Shown piece by piece: positions 7,999 through 19,000 of a stretch of DNA of 64,000 bases. Origin of the DNA: CALGKJ01 sp049322695 (lineage in GTDB: Bacteria > Bacillota > Clostridia > Lutisporales > Lutisporaceae); contig JBMORW010000029.1 in the NCBI GenBank assembly GCA_049322695.1, positions 21,924 through 85,923 of the forward strand, in the 5' to 3' direction. A program made the position numbers and the translations under genes. The notes beneath the pieces were generated by a model. That model searched no databases. It worked only from the letters and a program-made list of their open reading frames with translations, and had not been told where the DNA came from. How positions within the stretch are numbered: position 1 is the first letter of the stretch; each line of letters opens with the position of its first letter.

Positions 7999-9183
7999 CT
8001 ATAATGCCTTTTTCAATATTCCCAGTATATCTTTAATATCTGCTTCCTTCGGATTTGTAATTATCGCACCGTCATTCAATGCCTTTTCTGCTATTCTATC
8101 CAAATCATTTTCTGTTACATTTACTTCACTTAGTCTGGTAGGCAAGCCGCATTTTTCATTATACATACGCAGCATACCCTTTATTATCTCCACACTTTTG
8201 CTGCCTCTGTCCTGTTTGGCGGTACACGAATAAAGCTCGGCTCCCCCTAAAGGAAGCAGCAGCTCTCCATAGGAATCCTTCAAAGCATCCATGTTATATT
8301 CCATGCAGTGAGGCAGCAGTATACCCATTGCATCTCCATGAGCAACATGGCATTCTCCCCCGCACGCATGTCCTATTGCATGTACCAATCCTACCATGGA
8401 ATTGGAAAATGCAGCTCCTGCCATAAGCGATGCATTGGCCATTGCAAGACGCGCCTTCTCATCACTGCCGTTTTCTACCGCCAATGGCAGATACTCCCTT
8501 ATTAAATTTATTGCCGCAAAGGAATATGCATCACTAAGCGGATTTTTCTGAATGCAGCTATATGCTTCTACTGCATGGCATAGTGCATCCATGCCTGTGG
8601 AAGCAGTGATTCTTGCAGGCAGTGACTTTGTCATCCGCGCATCAAGCACTGCTACATCCGGCAGCAGATTATATGATATGAATTCCATCTTCACATTCCT
8701 GTCGGGGTTGGCAATAACCGCCACCAGTGTAGCTTCTGACCCCGTCCCCGCCGTTGTAGGAACTGCAATAAACGGAACTCTGTCTTTTCTTTTTAGTATC
8801 TCATTGCCCATAAAGTTCATAATATCATCAGAGTTCTGAGATATGACAATTCCAAGACCCTTTGCAGTGTCCAATACCGAGCCTCCCCCTACTGCGATTA
8901 TGGAGTCACAGCCTTTTTCCCTGTAAACCTTGGCTATATCGTTTACAACCTTTATAGAGGAATCTGCAGGTATATCCTCGTATATACAGCCTATTTGCAT
9001 ATTTAAATCCTTAAGAGCGCCAACCACAATTCCGGTCAATCCAAATTTGACCAACATACTGTTTGTTAATATAATGGGTCTTTTAGCGCCAAGATTGCTA
9101 AGCTCATAGGGTATATTTTCTATAGCACTCTTACCCGACAAAATCTTTACAGAATTCTGGAACTCATAGTAATTTGGCAACAT
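7999..9183 (-). CDS. Iron-containing alcohol dehydrogenase
   Basis: A type III alcohol dehydrogenase of about 394 residues. The NAD(P)-binding motif is GGGSVLDTAKG (about residue 95). The iron ligands are in the HAIGHACGGECHVAHGDA region, and a conserved PTTAGTGSE lies between. An in-frame ATG exists at 9198, but that codon is part of the Shine-Dalgarno itself (ATGGAGGT). I prefer the ATG at 9183, 7 nt after GGAGGT, giving MLPNYYEF. It is the first gene of the operon with AOR and the MoaD-like protein, so its likely partner reaction is aldehyde to alcohol. Confidence 0.9.
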   Translation of the reverse strand: MLPNYYEFQNSVKILSGKSAIENIPYELSNLGAKRPIILTNSMLVKFGLTGIVVGALKDLNMQIGCIYEDIPADSSIKVVNDIAKVYREKGCDSIIAVGGGSVLDTAKGLGIVISQNSDDIMNFMGNEILKRKDRVPFIAVPTTAGTGSEATLVAVIANPDRNVKMEFISYNLLPDVAVLDARMTKSLPARITASTGMDALCHAVEAYSCIQKNPLSDAYSFAAINLIREYLPLAVENGSDEKARLAMANASLMAGAAFSNSMVGLVHAIGHACGGECHVAHGDAMGILLPHCMEYNMDALKDSYGELLLPLGGAELYSCTAKQDRGSKSVEIIKGMLRMYNEKCGLPTRLSEVNVTENDLDRIAEKALNDGAIITNPKEADIKDILGILKKAL

Positions 9184-9198
9184 TGCACATACCTCCAT

Positions 9199-9488
9199 GT
9201 CTATATTTCAGTTATTTTACCTTCTACTATATATCGTGCAAAACAAGTTGAAGCAATTGCTGCTTTGTCTGGTTGCGTGGTGTGAAATTCAGATTGACAA
9301 ACAATCAGAATATCACTGCGAGGTGACGCGGTTACGAAGTCTTTTCCCCGAAGATTCCGAAGGAACCACCTCGAGGTACTGTAAGTACGCCCTTGAGTGT
9401 TTGAAAAACACCCTCGAAACCAAATCTCTGTCCCCTGTCCCCTGCTCATAGCCCAACCCCACCACTAGTAGCCAGCAGCCACTTGGCA
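9199..9488. other. Non-coding spacer of unusual composition, possible repeat relic
   Basis: Opposing short ORFs overlap here on both strands, but neither has a ribosome site or recognisable motif, so I call no gene. The block is richer in GC than its surroundings and contains a tandem CTGTCCC CTGTCCC and a GAGGTG...CACCTCGAG region. This looks like a decayed interspersed element rather than a promoter region. No transposase remains. Confidence 0.35.
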
Positions 9489-9998
9489 TTAAAAGCCAAG
9501 CAATATATGCCTATACATCCTCAGACTGCTTACTTCCTTATCAGGTATACGCTTCAGTATTTTTCTGCTGATAAAAGGCGGGAATAAATACCCCTCTACT
9601 ATATTCATTATCCTCACTATGGACATTCCCTTGAATATATCGCCCTTCATAATAAACCTGTGCTCAGCAAAGGCTTTTGCCACACTTATGCGTCCCGTCA
9701 TAACCATAAATGCTGCTTCAATATTCTTAAAGCATATTACTATATCTGCTTCATCCTCAGATAATTTACCTTTGCCGGAAGTCAGTCTGCCGCCCTCCCA
9801 GCATATATACCTTCCTGTGTCATTGTGATCTGATTTAAGTATGAAGCTGAAGCCTTCATTCCAATTCATAAGCTCTTGCTTTACTCCGCTGTCCAGCAAT
9901 GACCCTGATATAATCCCTTTTGACATAAAGAGCATAATAATTTTGATTAGTACTCTTTTTACATTTTTACTTATCAGAGTAAGCATACTAAGCACCAT
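9489..9998 (-). CDS. SCP2-like sterol-carrier/lipid-binding domain protein
   Basis: 169 residues. The middle 110 residues fit the SCP2 lipid-binding fold: an early WNEGFSFILK strand, SEDEADIVICFKNIEAAFMVMTGRISVAKAF, then FIMKGDIFKGMSI. The N-terminus has a hydrophobic helix (IKIIMLFMSKG). ATG at 9998 after GGGGG. It lies 16 bp downstream of a TetR-family gene in the same direction, so both are probably one autoregulated unit responding to a lipophilic compound. Ligand unknown. Confidence 0.65.
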   Translation of the reverse strand: MVLSMLTLISKNVKRVLIKIIMLFMSKGIISGSLLDSGVKQELMNWNEGFSFILKSDHNDTGRYICWEGGRLTSGKGKLSEDEADIVICFKNIEAAFMVMTGRISVAKAFAEHRFIMKGDIFKGMSIVRIMNIVEGYLFPPFISRKILKRIPDKEVSSLRMYRHILLGF

Positions 9999-10014
9999 GT
10001 ATCCCCCTTTCGAT

Positions 10015-10587
10015 TTATTTTATGGATTTAGCAAATATCCATGAAGCCTTATCAAAGTCCAAATCATCAAAGCCCAGAAGCATTTGTATCTTAAAACCGT
10101 CTGCAGCTGCCAATATTGCCTGTGAAACAGACGCAGCGTCCTCCACCTTACCTCCGAAAAGCTTTGTCAAACTGTCTTCTATCATTCCCCTCCACTTTTT
10201 ATAATCCTCTACAAACCTTATTTTTAGTTCACTGCTGCCGATAACAGCTTCTTTTAGCAAGTAAATATGAAGCTTCATATATGTACTGTCCTTGGTAAGC
10301 TCCTTAAAGGTCATCTCCAATATTTTCCTTGGATCAGCTGTTTTCTTATTTCTGTAGCTTTCATTGACAAGATTCATAATCTGTTCAGTTATTTTTTCCA
10401 GATGCCTTTCTGCTATGTCAAATATCAAATCACTCTTTGAGGAGTAATAATAATAAAGTGTACCTTTACTTATTCCCGCTTTGCCTGCAATATCAGCAAG
10501 AGAAGTATCCTTTACACCCTTCTCTATAATAATTTCCTCTGCTGCATTCATTATTTTTTGGTAGCTCTCATTATTAAGCTTATTCAA
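10015..10587 (-). CDS. TetR/AcrR-family transcriptional repressor
   Basis: About 190 residues. The N-terminal HTH is typical (IAGKAGISKGTLYYYYSSKSDL); the remaining all-helical domain would bind an effector. In-frame codons extend to 10662, but GGAGGG lies at 10594-10599 and places a TTG at 10587 at the right distance (6 nt), giving LNKLNNES. The ATG at 10593 touches the ribosome site and is unlikely. A perfect 16-bp palindrome just upstream overlaps the probable transcription start, so it likely represses itself and the SCP2-like gene. Confidence 0.88.
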   Translation of the reverse strand: MNKLNNESYQKIMNAAEEIIIEKGVKDTSLADIAGKAGISKGTLYYYYSSKSDLIFDIAERHLEKITEQIMNLVNESYRNKKTADPRKILEMTFKELTKDSTYMKLHIYLLKEAVIGSSELKIRFVEDYKKWRGMIEDSLTKLFGGKVEDAASVSQAILAAADGFKIQMLLGFDDLDFDKASWIFAKSIK

Positions 10588-10605
10588 ATACATCCCTCCA
10601 ATCAG

Positions 10606-10621
10606 TCGGCCAGCTGGCCGA
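10606..10621. promoter_or_regulatory. Palindromic TetR operator
   Basis: A perfect 16-bp palindrome TCGGCCAGCTGGCCGA, GC-rich in AT-rich surroundings, between the TetR -10 box and its start codon. Confidence 0.75.
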
Positions 10622-10633
10622 ACCATTAAAAAT

Positions 10634-10662
10634 ATATTATCATAGTTTGAAAAACTATACAA
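10634..10662 (-). promoter_or_regulatory. Promoter of the tetR-SCP2 unit
   Basis: On the minus strand TTGTAT (10657-10662), 17 nt, TAATAT (10634-10639). The operator begins 12 bp downstream of the -10 box, so a bound repressor would block initiation. Confidence 0.6.
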
Positions 10663-10908
10663 TGCATTTTAATCTATTTATAATATACTCATGCCAGGTG
10701 TATATTTCCTAATATGAGTAAAAAATAATATTTAAAATACTGAGATATTATAAACGACTGCAATTAAGCATATGTTAAAGCTCAACTATGTGTTATACTT
10801 GATATATATAAATCTCTCGTCTATTAAGAATAATTTTCAAAATCTCATTGTATTTTTTACGAAAATCTGTTTATATGAAATTATACATATAGTTGAAAGG
10901 ATGATTTT

Positions 10909-11745
10909 ATGAATTATAAGATTATTGCCGATAGCAGCTGCGATCTTAATGATGAACTCAGAAAACAACTGGATATCAAGCTTGTACCTCTTACACTCAG
11001 GTTGGAGGATCGCATTTATATAGATGATGAAAGTCTAAACTTACCTGAGTATATAAAGGATATGAACCAAAGTAAAACCTCTCCTAAGACCTCCTGTCCT
11101 TCACCCAATGACTTTATGGAGCATTATGAAGGAAATGAAAGTGTTTTTGTTGTTACTCTTTCCTCCAAGCTGAGCGGTACATACAACAGCGCTGTTCTTG
11201 CAAAAAGCATGATTATGGAGAATATAAGCAATAAGTTTATCCATGTTTTTGACTCATTAAGCGCATCTGTAGGTGAAACACTGATATGCCTTAAAATAAA
11301 TGAGCTTGCAAAAATAAACCTCAAGGAAAATGAAATAGTAGAGAAAGTAACTGGCTATATAAAGGAAATGCGTACCTTCTTCCTATTAGAGAGCCTTGAG
11401 CATCTGGCGAAAGCCGGAAGGCTCAATCCCATTGTGGCCAAAATCGCTTCTATGCTGTCCATCAAGCCTATTATGGGTTCTGACGGAGACGGCAATATTA
11501 AGCTTTATGATAAGGTTAACGGCTATAAGAGAGCATTCAAAAGAATGATAGACACTATAGGAGAAGAAGGTATAAGACTTGAGGAGAAGGTGCTTGGTAT
11601 CGCACATTGCAACTGTCTGCAAAGAGCAGTAGAGTTCAAGGAAGAGGTAATGAAAAAATATAAGTTCAAGGATGTATTTATTGTTGAAATGGCAGGGCTA
11701 AGCTCTACTTATGCAGATGACGGCGGCTTAGTAATAGCATTCTGA
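10909..11745 (+). CDS. DegV-family fatty-acid-binding protein
   Basis: 278 residues, normal for DegV. The N-terminus has the ADSSCDL motif; TLSSKLSGTYNSA follows near residue 85 and FLLESLEHLAKAGRLN near residue 160, all hallmarks of DegV (FakB-like) proteins that hold a fatty acid for phosphorylation by FakA. The ATG at 10909 follows GAAAGGATG. It is monocistronic, with a terminator at the 3' end. FakB function is family knowledge; FakA is not in the window. Confidence 0.9.
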   Translation: MNYKIIADSSCDLNDELRKQLDIKLVPLTLRLEDRIYIDDESLNLPEYIKDMNQSKTSPKTSCPSPNDFMEHYEGNESVFVVTLSSKLSGTYNSAVLAKSMIMENISNKFIHVFDSLSASVGETLICLKINELAKINLKENEIVEKVTGYIKEMRTFFLLESLEHLAKAGRLNPIVAKIASMLSIKPIMGSDGDGNIKLYDKVNGYKRAFKRMIDTIGEEGIRLEEKVLGIAHCNCLQRAVEFKEEVMKKYKFKDVFIVEMAGLSSTYADDGGLVIAF

Positions 11746-11760
11746 TTTCAATACAATATA

Positions 11761-11803
11761 AAAGCCAATGAACACTTGAAAATGTGCATCATTGGCTTTT
11801 TTT
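11761..11803 (+). terminator. Intrinsic terminator after degV
   Basis: An 11-bp stem AAAGCCAATGA / TCATTGGCTTT (11761-11771 and 11789-11799) with T7 following on the plus strand. It may also stop the convergent DUF2804 transcript. Confidence 0.85.
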
Positions 11804-11809
11804 ATTTGC

Positions 11810-12859
11810 TTACCATCTGGCATCGTGCTCTTCTACGCATCCGAATAAGTTTGTAAATGCATACTTGTTTTTTCCATCTGCAGTGAAATATCCTGAAAAA
11901 CTGCCAAATATCTGATGAAGCTCAGACTTGATGATAACATAATTATTCTTAGCCAGCCTATGATATACAGGCTCAAACTCGGCATAGAAGCTGTCTGAAT
12001 CCACAGAGGCTATGGTCCATGCCTTCAGCTTGTTCTGCTTATCGTATCTGAATTCCGCATCAACATCAAGCTTATAAAGCTTATTATTTATGTAGAAAGC
12101 ATTCTCATTTGACCCTGTACCGTCAGTCCATCCCCCTCCAATATTGAAGCCTATCCTGTCGCCATTGTGAAAGGATGAACAGCTGGCCCAATTCCAAAAG
12201 GATTTATATGGCCATTTCCCTCTGCCGTAATCCAAGCTGGCCAATGTATCTTTTTTTTCAAATTTTATTGTTTCTTCTCCAGCTCTTATCCAGCCCTCAG
12301 CAGGCAGACAGTTTTGCTTAGATGTAAAATGAAATCTGCTTTTATCCCAAGGTATTACCACATTCAAGCTCTGCTGATCCTCGCTCACATCAATAGTAAA
12401 CTCAAGAGACAGCTCCTTCCTGGAATCTCTGAACATAAATTGATTGCAGCCGGCATTTATTATTATACTATTTTCAAATCTTTTCACTTTTATGTTCACA
12501 TTTTTCCCTGTAAAGCAGCAGTCTCCATAAACCGTATCAGACAATACACAGGAGGCTTTATTAATGGCGTTTACGGATGTCTCATACAATCTGTTGCTTG
12601 ACTTATCAAGTATATAAAGAAAAGCTGTTCTGATATATCCCATATCTGTTATGGCTACAGTAACATAATATTCATCGTTAAAAACAGACCAATAATCCCA
12701 TTTTTTGCTTCTAAAACTATCTTTTAATAAGTTGCTTCTATGAAGAGGTTTTTTTGACCATCCTATGCTGTCTTCCTTAAGATATCCCCTTTTATCGCAC
12801 AGCTCTACAAATCCACAGATTTCTTTTTTTAAGTAGCTTCTTTTATCCATTGTACTCAC
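11810..12859 (-). CDS. DUF2804 family protein
   Basis: 349 residues, cytoplasmic, rich in aromatic residues and beta strands. Family-like motifs include DYGRGKWPYKSFWNWA and FNIGGGWTDGTGSNENA, which match DUF2804 in length and pattern. That family has no known reaction; the fold is thought to be lipocalin- or AttH-like. It stands alone, convergent with degV. No signal peptide. Confidence 0.7.
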   Translation of the reverse strand: MSTMDKRSYLKKEICGFVELCDKRGYLKEDSIGWSKKPLHRSNLLKDSFRSKKWDYWSVFNDEYYVTVAITDMGYIRTAFLYILDKSSNRLYETSVNAINKASCVLSDTVYGDCCFTGKNVNIKVKRFENSIIINAGCNQFMFRDSRKELSLEFTIDVSEDQQSLNVVIPWDKSRFHFTSKQNCLPAEGWIRAGEETIKFEKKDTLASLDYGRGKWPYKSFWNWASCSSFHNGDRIGFNIGGGWTDGTGSNENAFYINNKLYKLDVDAEFRYDKQNKLKAWTIASVDSDSFYAEFEPVYHRLAKNNYVIIKSELHQIFGSFSGYFTADGKNKYAFTNLFGCVEEHDARW

Positions 12860-13069
12860 CTGCCATTTCTAAAAACTTGTCTGGACATCCTGATAAGTTA
12901 ATCATTACCTTTTTATAACAATACCAGCTTTATACGTTTATGTCAAAGCCTTATCTCAGTAATTATTCCGTAGGGGCTAGCCCTGATATGCATACACATG
13001 GTAGTAATTTCTGCAGTACATGTGTTAAAATATAATGTATATACTGTCTAGTGATATGGGGGGCATATT

Positions 13070-16000
13070 ATGTTAAATCTTCCCGGTTATATAATCAACA
13101 GCAGAGTTTATGAAGGGAAAAAGACCTTATTATACAGAGGCATCAGGGAAATTGACGGTGCAAGCGTGCTTTTTAAATTTCTCAAGGATGAATACCCAAG
13201 CATGCTTGATATTGCAAAGTTAAAGTATGAGTTTGAGATAAATAAAAGAATTCATGGTGACGGCATCGTCTATATATACTCTATTGAGCAGTTTAACAAT
13301 ACTCCTGTTCTTGTAATAGAGGATTTCGGCGGTGAATCATTAAAAAGCTTTATAAGAAAAAAAACCATGGATCTCAAAAGCTTTATTCTTATAGCTAAAA
13401 TGCTGGCTAAAGCACTTGTCAATATACATAAGCATAACGTAGTCCACAAGGACATCAATCCCAACAATATTATTATCAATCCCAATACATTCGAAACAAA
13501 AATAACAGATTTCGAAATAAGCACTTTTCTATCAGATGAAAATCAAGCCATCGATCACTTCAGCGGTCTTGAGGGTACACTGCCGTATATATCCCCTGAG
13601 CAAACAGGAAGAATGAACAGGCCAATAGACTGCAGGGCTGATTTTTATTCTCTCGGTATAACCTTCTATGAAATGCTGAGCGGAAGCCTGCCATTTACTT
13701 CTGATGATGCACTGGAGCTGGTTCATTGCCATCTTGCCCGTGAGCCTTTACCTCTATATTTATGCAACCAGTCAATTCCAAGACAGCTTTCTGATATAGT
13801 AATGAGACTTATGGAAAAGAAGCCTGAGGACAGGTATCAAAGCGCATTAGGCTTGGAGCATGATTTGGGAATTTGCTTGAAAATGCTGGAGGATACAGGT
13901 ACTATACAGGATTTTGCTATTGGTGCAAATGACACCTCTGACAGATTTCATATACCTCAGCATTTAATCGGCAGAGAAAAGGAAATGGATAGTCTTATAG
14001 CTTCATTCAGACGTGTTTCAAACGGAAGAACAGAAATGGTTTTGGTAACAGGCTTTTCAGGCATCGGTAAATCAATGCTGGTTAAGGAAATGCACAGGCC
14101 TGTCAGTGAAAAGCACGGATATTTTACTTCGGGAAAATATGAGCAAATAAATCAGAATAAGCCTTATCAAGGTATAATCAACGCTTTTCAAAGGCTTGTA
14201 ATCCAGATACTCTCAGAAAAAGAAGAGATGCTTAATATATGGAAAAACAGGCTTACTCAGGCTCTTGGCGTAAATGGGGGCATTATAACCAATGTAATAC
14301 CTGAACTGATTGATATAATCGGTACTCAGCCGCCAGTTCCTGAGCTTCCTTCATCCGAGTCACAGAATAGATTTATCATGGTCTTTAAAAGCTTCGTAAG
14401 AGCTTTTACATCAAAAAACCATCCTCTTGTGATATTTCTTGATAACCTGCAATGGGCTGACTTGTCATCTCTGAAGCTGATAGAGGCTTTAATGGCAGAT
14501 AATAATCTTAAGTATTTACTGCTGGTAGGCGCATATAGAGATAATGAAATCCAAGATAATCATCCCATATATACTGTAGTTGAGAACATTAAGAAAAGTA
14601 AGATAAAGGTCAGCAGGCTCAACCTGCTTCCCCTCAACCCGGAAAACATAGGCGAGCTTTTGAGTGAAGCATTTTCATGTGATATTGAAGCTGTACTTCC
14701 TCTTGCTAAGCTTAGTCATAAAAAAACCGGCGGAAATCCGTTTTTCCTCAATCAGTATCTGTATAATATATATAAATGCAATCTGATAGCCTTCAATCAT
14801 ACAGCCGGAAAATGGGAATGGAGCCTGGATACTATAGAGCAGACTGACGTAACAGATAATGTTGTATATCTTATGGCTGAAAAAATAATGATGCTTACAA
14901 TGAATGGCCAGAAGCTGGTGCAGCTTGCAGCATGCATCGGAAACACCTTCAGGCTGTCCATATTGGCTGCAATATACGAAAAATCTATAACAGAAACAAA
15001 TACTGACATGGTTGAGGTTATCAAAGCAGGAATAATAGTCCCGCTTGGAAGTGACTACAAGTATATGAGTGATACTCTGCACAATACAGAAATTGATGCA
15101 GAATTCAAGTTTTTTCACAATAAAATCCAGCAAGCAGCATATTTAATGCTTGACGAAGAAATTAAATGCAGAATACACAAAAAGCTGGGCAGGCTGATAC
15201 TTGAAAATCCAACGGGAAAAAGTGAAAACAAGATAGATCCATCCAGTATTTTTGAAATAGTGAATCACCTTAATCTCGGGATAAAGTGTGAGTATAATCG
15301 TAGTGAGCTAAACAATATAGCTTCTCTTAATCTTAAGGCAGGAAAAGAATCCAAAAAAACTGCCGCTTATCAGCATGCACTGAACTATTTGCAGTCAGGT
15401 ATAAAACTCCTTCAGTCGGATTCATGGAGTAAGGACTATGAGCTGTCTCTTTCGCTCTATACCGAAGCCGCAGAGGCAGCCTGTTCAGTAGGAAGCTTTG
15501 AAGAAATGGAGGGCATGGTAAATGAGGTTCTCAATCATGCAGACAAGCTTTTAGACAAAATAAGAGTATTTGAAATACTTATACAGTCCTATATAGCCAG
15601 AAACATGTATATTGATGCAGTCAATACGGCACTCCAGGCTTTGGAGCATTTGGGCATTAAATTTACGCGTAAACCCGGCGCAGTAAATGTACTTGTAAGC
15701 GTCCTCAAATCGCAGATGGCGTTACTGGGAATGGATACCATAAAAATAATAGAGCTTCCCGATATGACAGATCCATATAAGCTTGCGCAAATGAGAATAA
15801 TGTCCAGCGCCGGACTTGCAGCTTATTCTTCTTTGCCGGCTTATTTACCTATATTTGTATGCAAATCACTGGAAATGTCCATAAAGCACGGTAACTGTTC
15901 GCAGTCTGCAGTTGCTTATCTTGCTTACGGCTTTATAATGTGCAGTGTCTTCGGTATAACTGACAAGGGCTATAACTATGGTGTAATGGCCTTGGATCTT

Positions 16001-19000
16001 ATGGAGAAAAAATATGATATCCGATACAAGGGCTATGCAAGATTCATTTTCAATACTCTCATCAGGCATTGGAAGGAGCACGCCCGAAACTCGCTGCTGC
16101 CGCTGCTTGATGCTTATCAATGCGGTCTGGATGCAGGTGACATTGAATCCTCAGCTTATTCCATTCACAACTACTGCTCAATTTCCTTTTTCATGGGATG
16201 CCAGCTGGAGGAGCTAAACCACCAAATGCAGAAGCACAGTGAAGCAATAAAGCAGCTGAATCATCGCCCTGCATATAATCTGAATGAGCTTTATCATCAG
16301 GTAGTGCTCAACCTGTGTTCATATACAAAGGATCCCTGTACAATTTCAGGTGAATGCTATGATGAGAGCAAAATGATTGCTGTTCATACACAGTCCAATG
16401 ATGTAAACCTGCTGTTCAATCTATATTTTAACAAGGCAGTACTGTGCTATATTTTCGGTGATATTGACAAGGCACTTGATAACATCAAAACTGCAGAGCT
16501 TCACCTTGGTGGAGTGACAGGCACATATGCCTATGCCCTTTTCCACTTTTACAGCGGCATGATATGGATAGCAGCAGCCAGCATTTATAAATATAACAGT
16601 AAAGCAGAAGCTGACATGAAAATAAAGGGCAGCATCAAAAAGCTTAGAACCTGGGCAAAATCCTCTCCCAGTAACTTTCTGAACAAGTATTATCTGCTGC
16701 GTGCAGAATCCTACAGATATAGAAAGCGCCACATAAAGGCTATGGAACTCTATGATAAAGCTATTGCAAAGGCCAGAGAGAACTCACTCGTTCATGAGGA
16801 AGCTGTTGCAAATGAGCTTGCTGCACATTATTACATGGCTGTTTCCAAGGAGCGTATTGCCTACACATACCTCAGAGAGTCCCATTTCTGTTATATGAAA
16901 TGGGGAGCAAACACCAAAGCTAAGGCTATGGAGGATAAATACGGTGAGCTCTTTTCTGTACAGCTTGGAAACCGAGAAATAGCATCGGCTACTGTCAAGA
17001 GTGAAACCTTCAGCACTACTCAGGCTCTGGATCTTAATACAATAATCAAGTCAACTCAGGCACTCTCAGGAGAGATTGTGCTTGAGGAACTGCTGCACAA
17101 GCTGGTAAAGATAATACTGGAAAACTCCGGTGCTCAGACTGTAATATTTCTGATGAGGAAAAACGGAGACCTGTATGTCGAAGCAGAGGGCAGTATTATT
17201 GATGACTCAATAACTGTGATGCATTCCATTACATTGGAACAGACAAATAAGATTTCCGAAAGCATAGTTAACTATGTTGCAAGAACTCATGATACCATAA
17301 TACTTGATAATGCTTCAGAATCAAAGCTGTTTATTACGGATGCATATATAAATAAAAACAAGCCGAAATCTGTATTGTGTACACCAATAATAAACAACGG
17401 ACGGCTGCTGGGCATATTGTATCTGGAAAATAATCTGATAACAGGAGCTTTTTCACAGGATAGAATAGAGCTGCTTAATATTCTTTGTACACAGATAGCG
17501 ATTTCTATAGAAAATGCCAGCCTTTACAATAACCTGAGCTCTCATAAGGAGCATCTCGAAGAGCTGGTAAGAGAACGCACCAAAGAGCTTACAGAAGCCA
17601 ATACCAAGCTGAAAAAGACTACAAGCAATATTCAGAATCTCTTAAATAATGCCGGACAAGGATTCCTGTCTTTTGGCAGAGACCTTTTCGTAAATGAAGA
17701 ATATAGTGTGGAATGCAGAAGGATATTCAATGCAGATATAGAGCATATCAGCTTCCCTGCACTCATTTATCCCTGTGACAGCGAGCAGAGAGATGTATTA
17801 ACTGACATCCTGAACAGCATCTTCAAGGAATCAAATCCTTCCAAGCGTGATGTGTATATGAGTCTGCTTCCCGAAGAAATAGTCATAAAAGACAAATACC
17901 TCAGTATGGAGTATAAGCTTATAGGAAACAGTATTGCAGACAATAGAGGCAGAACCTTAATGGTCATTATAACAGATATAACCGGCAAGCGTTATCTTGA
18001 ACTTCAGATGGAAGAGGAAAGAAATACGCTTCAAATGATTGTTAAGGTAGTAGCCAACTATAATGACTTTATTGACTGTATGAAAGATTACATACATTTT
18101 TATAAGCATAAGACCCGCGAAATACTTGATTCAGGCAAGCCTTTAGATGAAATAGTATATGAAATATATAGAAATGTACACAATTTTAAAGGGAACTTCA
18201 GTCAGTTTGATTTTAAAAATACAATACTTAATCTGCATGAGATGGAAACGGCACTCTCCAATATCAGAAAGAATATTGCCGATATTAAGCTTAGTGATTT
18301 TAAACATTTAGTAGAAGACTATAATCTGATGAGCTGGATAGAACTTGACCTTTCCATATTGAAAAACATAATGGGAAATCAGTTTTTTGAACACGACAAT
18401 CTTCTGAACATAGAAAAATCCAAGCTATTGGAGATAGAGAAAAATGCTATAGCGCTGCTATCTCCGATAGAAGGGCAAATACTACTGCCTCAGCTGAGGC
18501 AGTTAAGGTACAGGCCTTTTAAGGAGTTGCTGAAATCATATCCCGAATATGTAGCTAAGCTGGCTGAAAGGCTGGAAAAGCAGGTTTATCCTGTAATCAT
18601 TTCCGGCGGAGAAGTGATGGTCGATACAGATAAATACAGTGCATTTACAAAATCACTTATACATGTATTCAGGAATAGTGTAGACCATGGCGTTGAGAGC
18701 TATGAGCAGCGTACAAGAAACGGGAAGCCTGAGCACTCCACTATAAGCTGCAGCATATCCAATACCGGCTCACAGATACATATTATTATTTCTGATGACG
18801 GTAAGGGTATAGATATTGAAAATATCCGCGAAACAGCCATATCAAGAGGTATAACAGACAATAAAAAGGCTGCGCAAATGACCGATGATGAGATATTAAA
18901 TCTGCTTTTCGTAGAGGAGTTTACGACAAAACAGGATGCAAATGAGCTTTCAGGAAGAGGAATGGGGTTGTATTCCGTAAAGAGTGAGCTGGATAGACTT

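Noticed and set aside
9201..9451. Small genes on both strands between adh and the SCP2-like gene
   Set aside because: Overlapping ORFs without ribosome sites or domain features.
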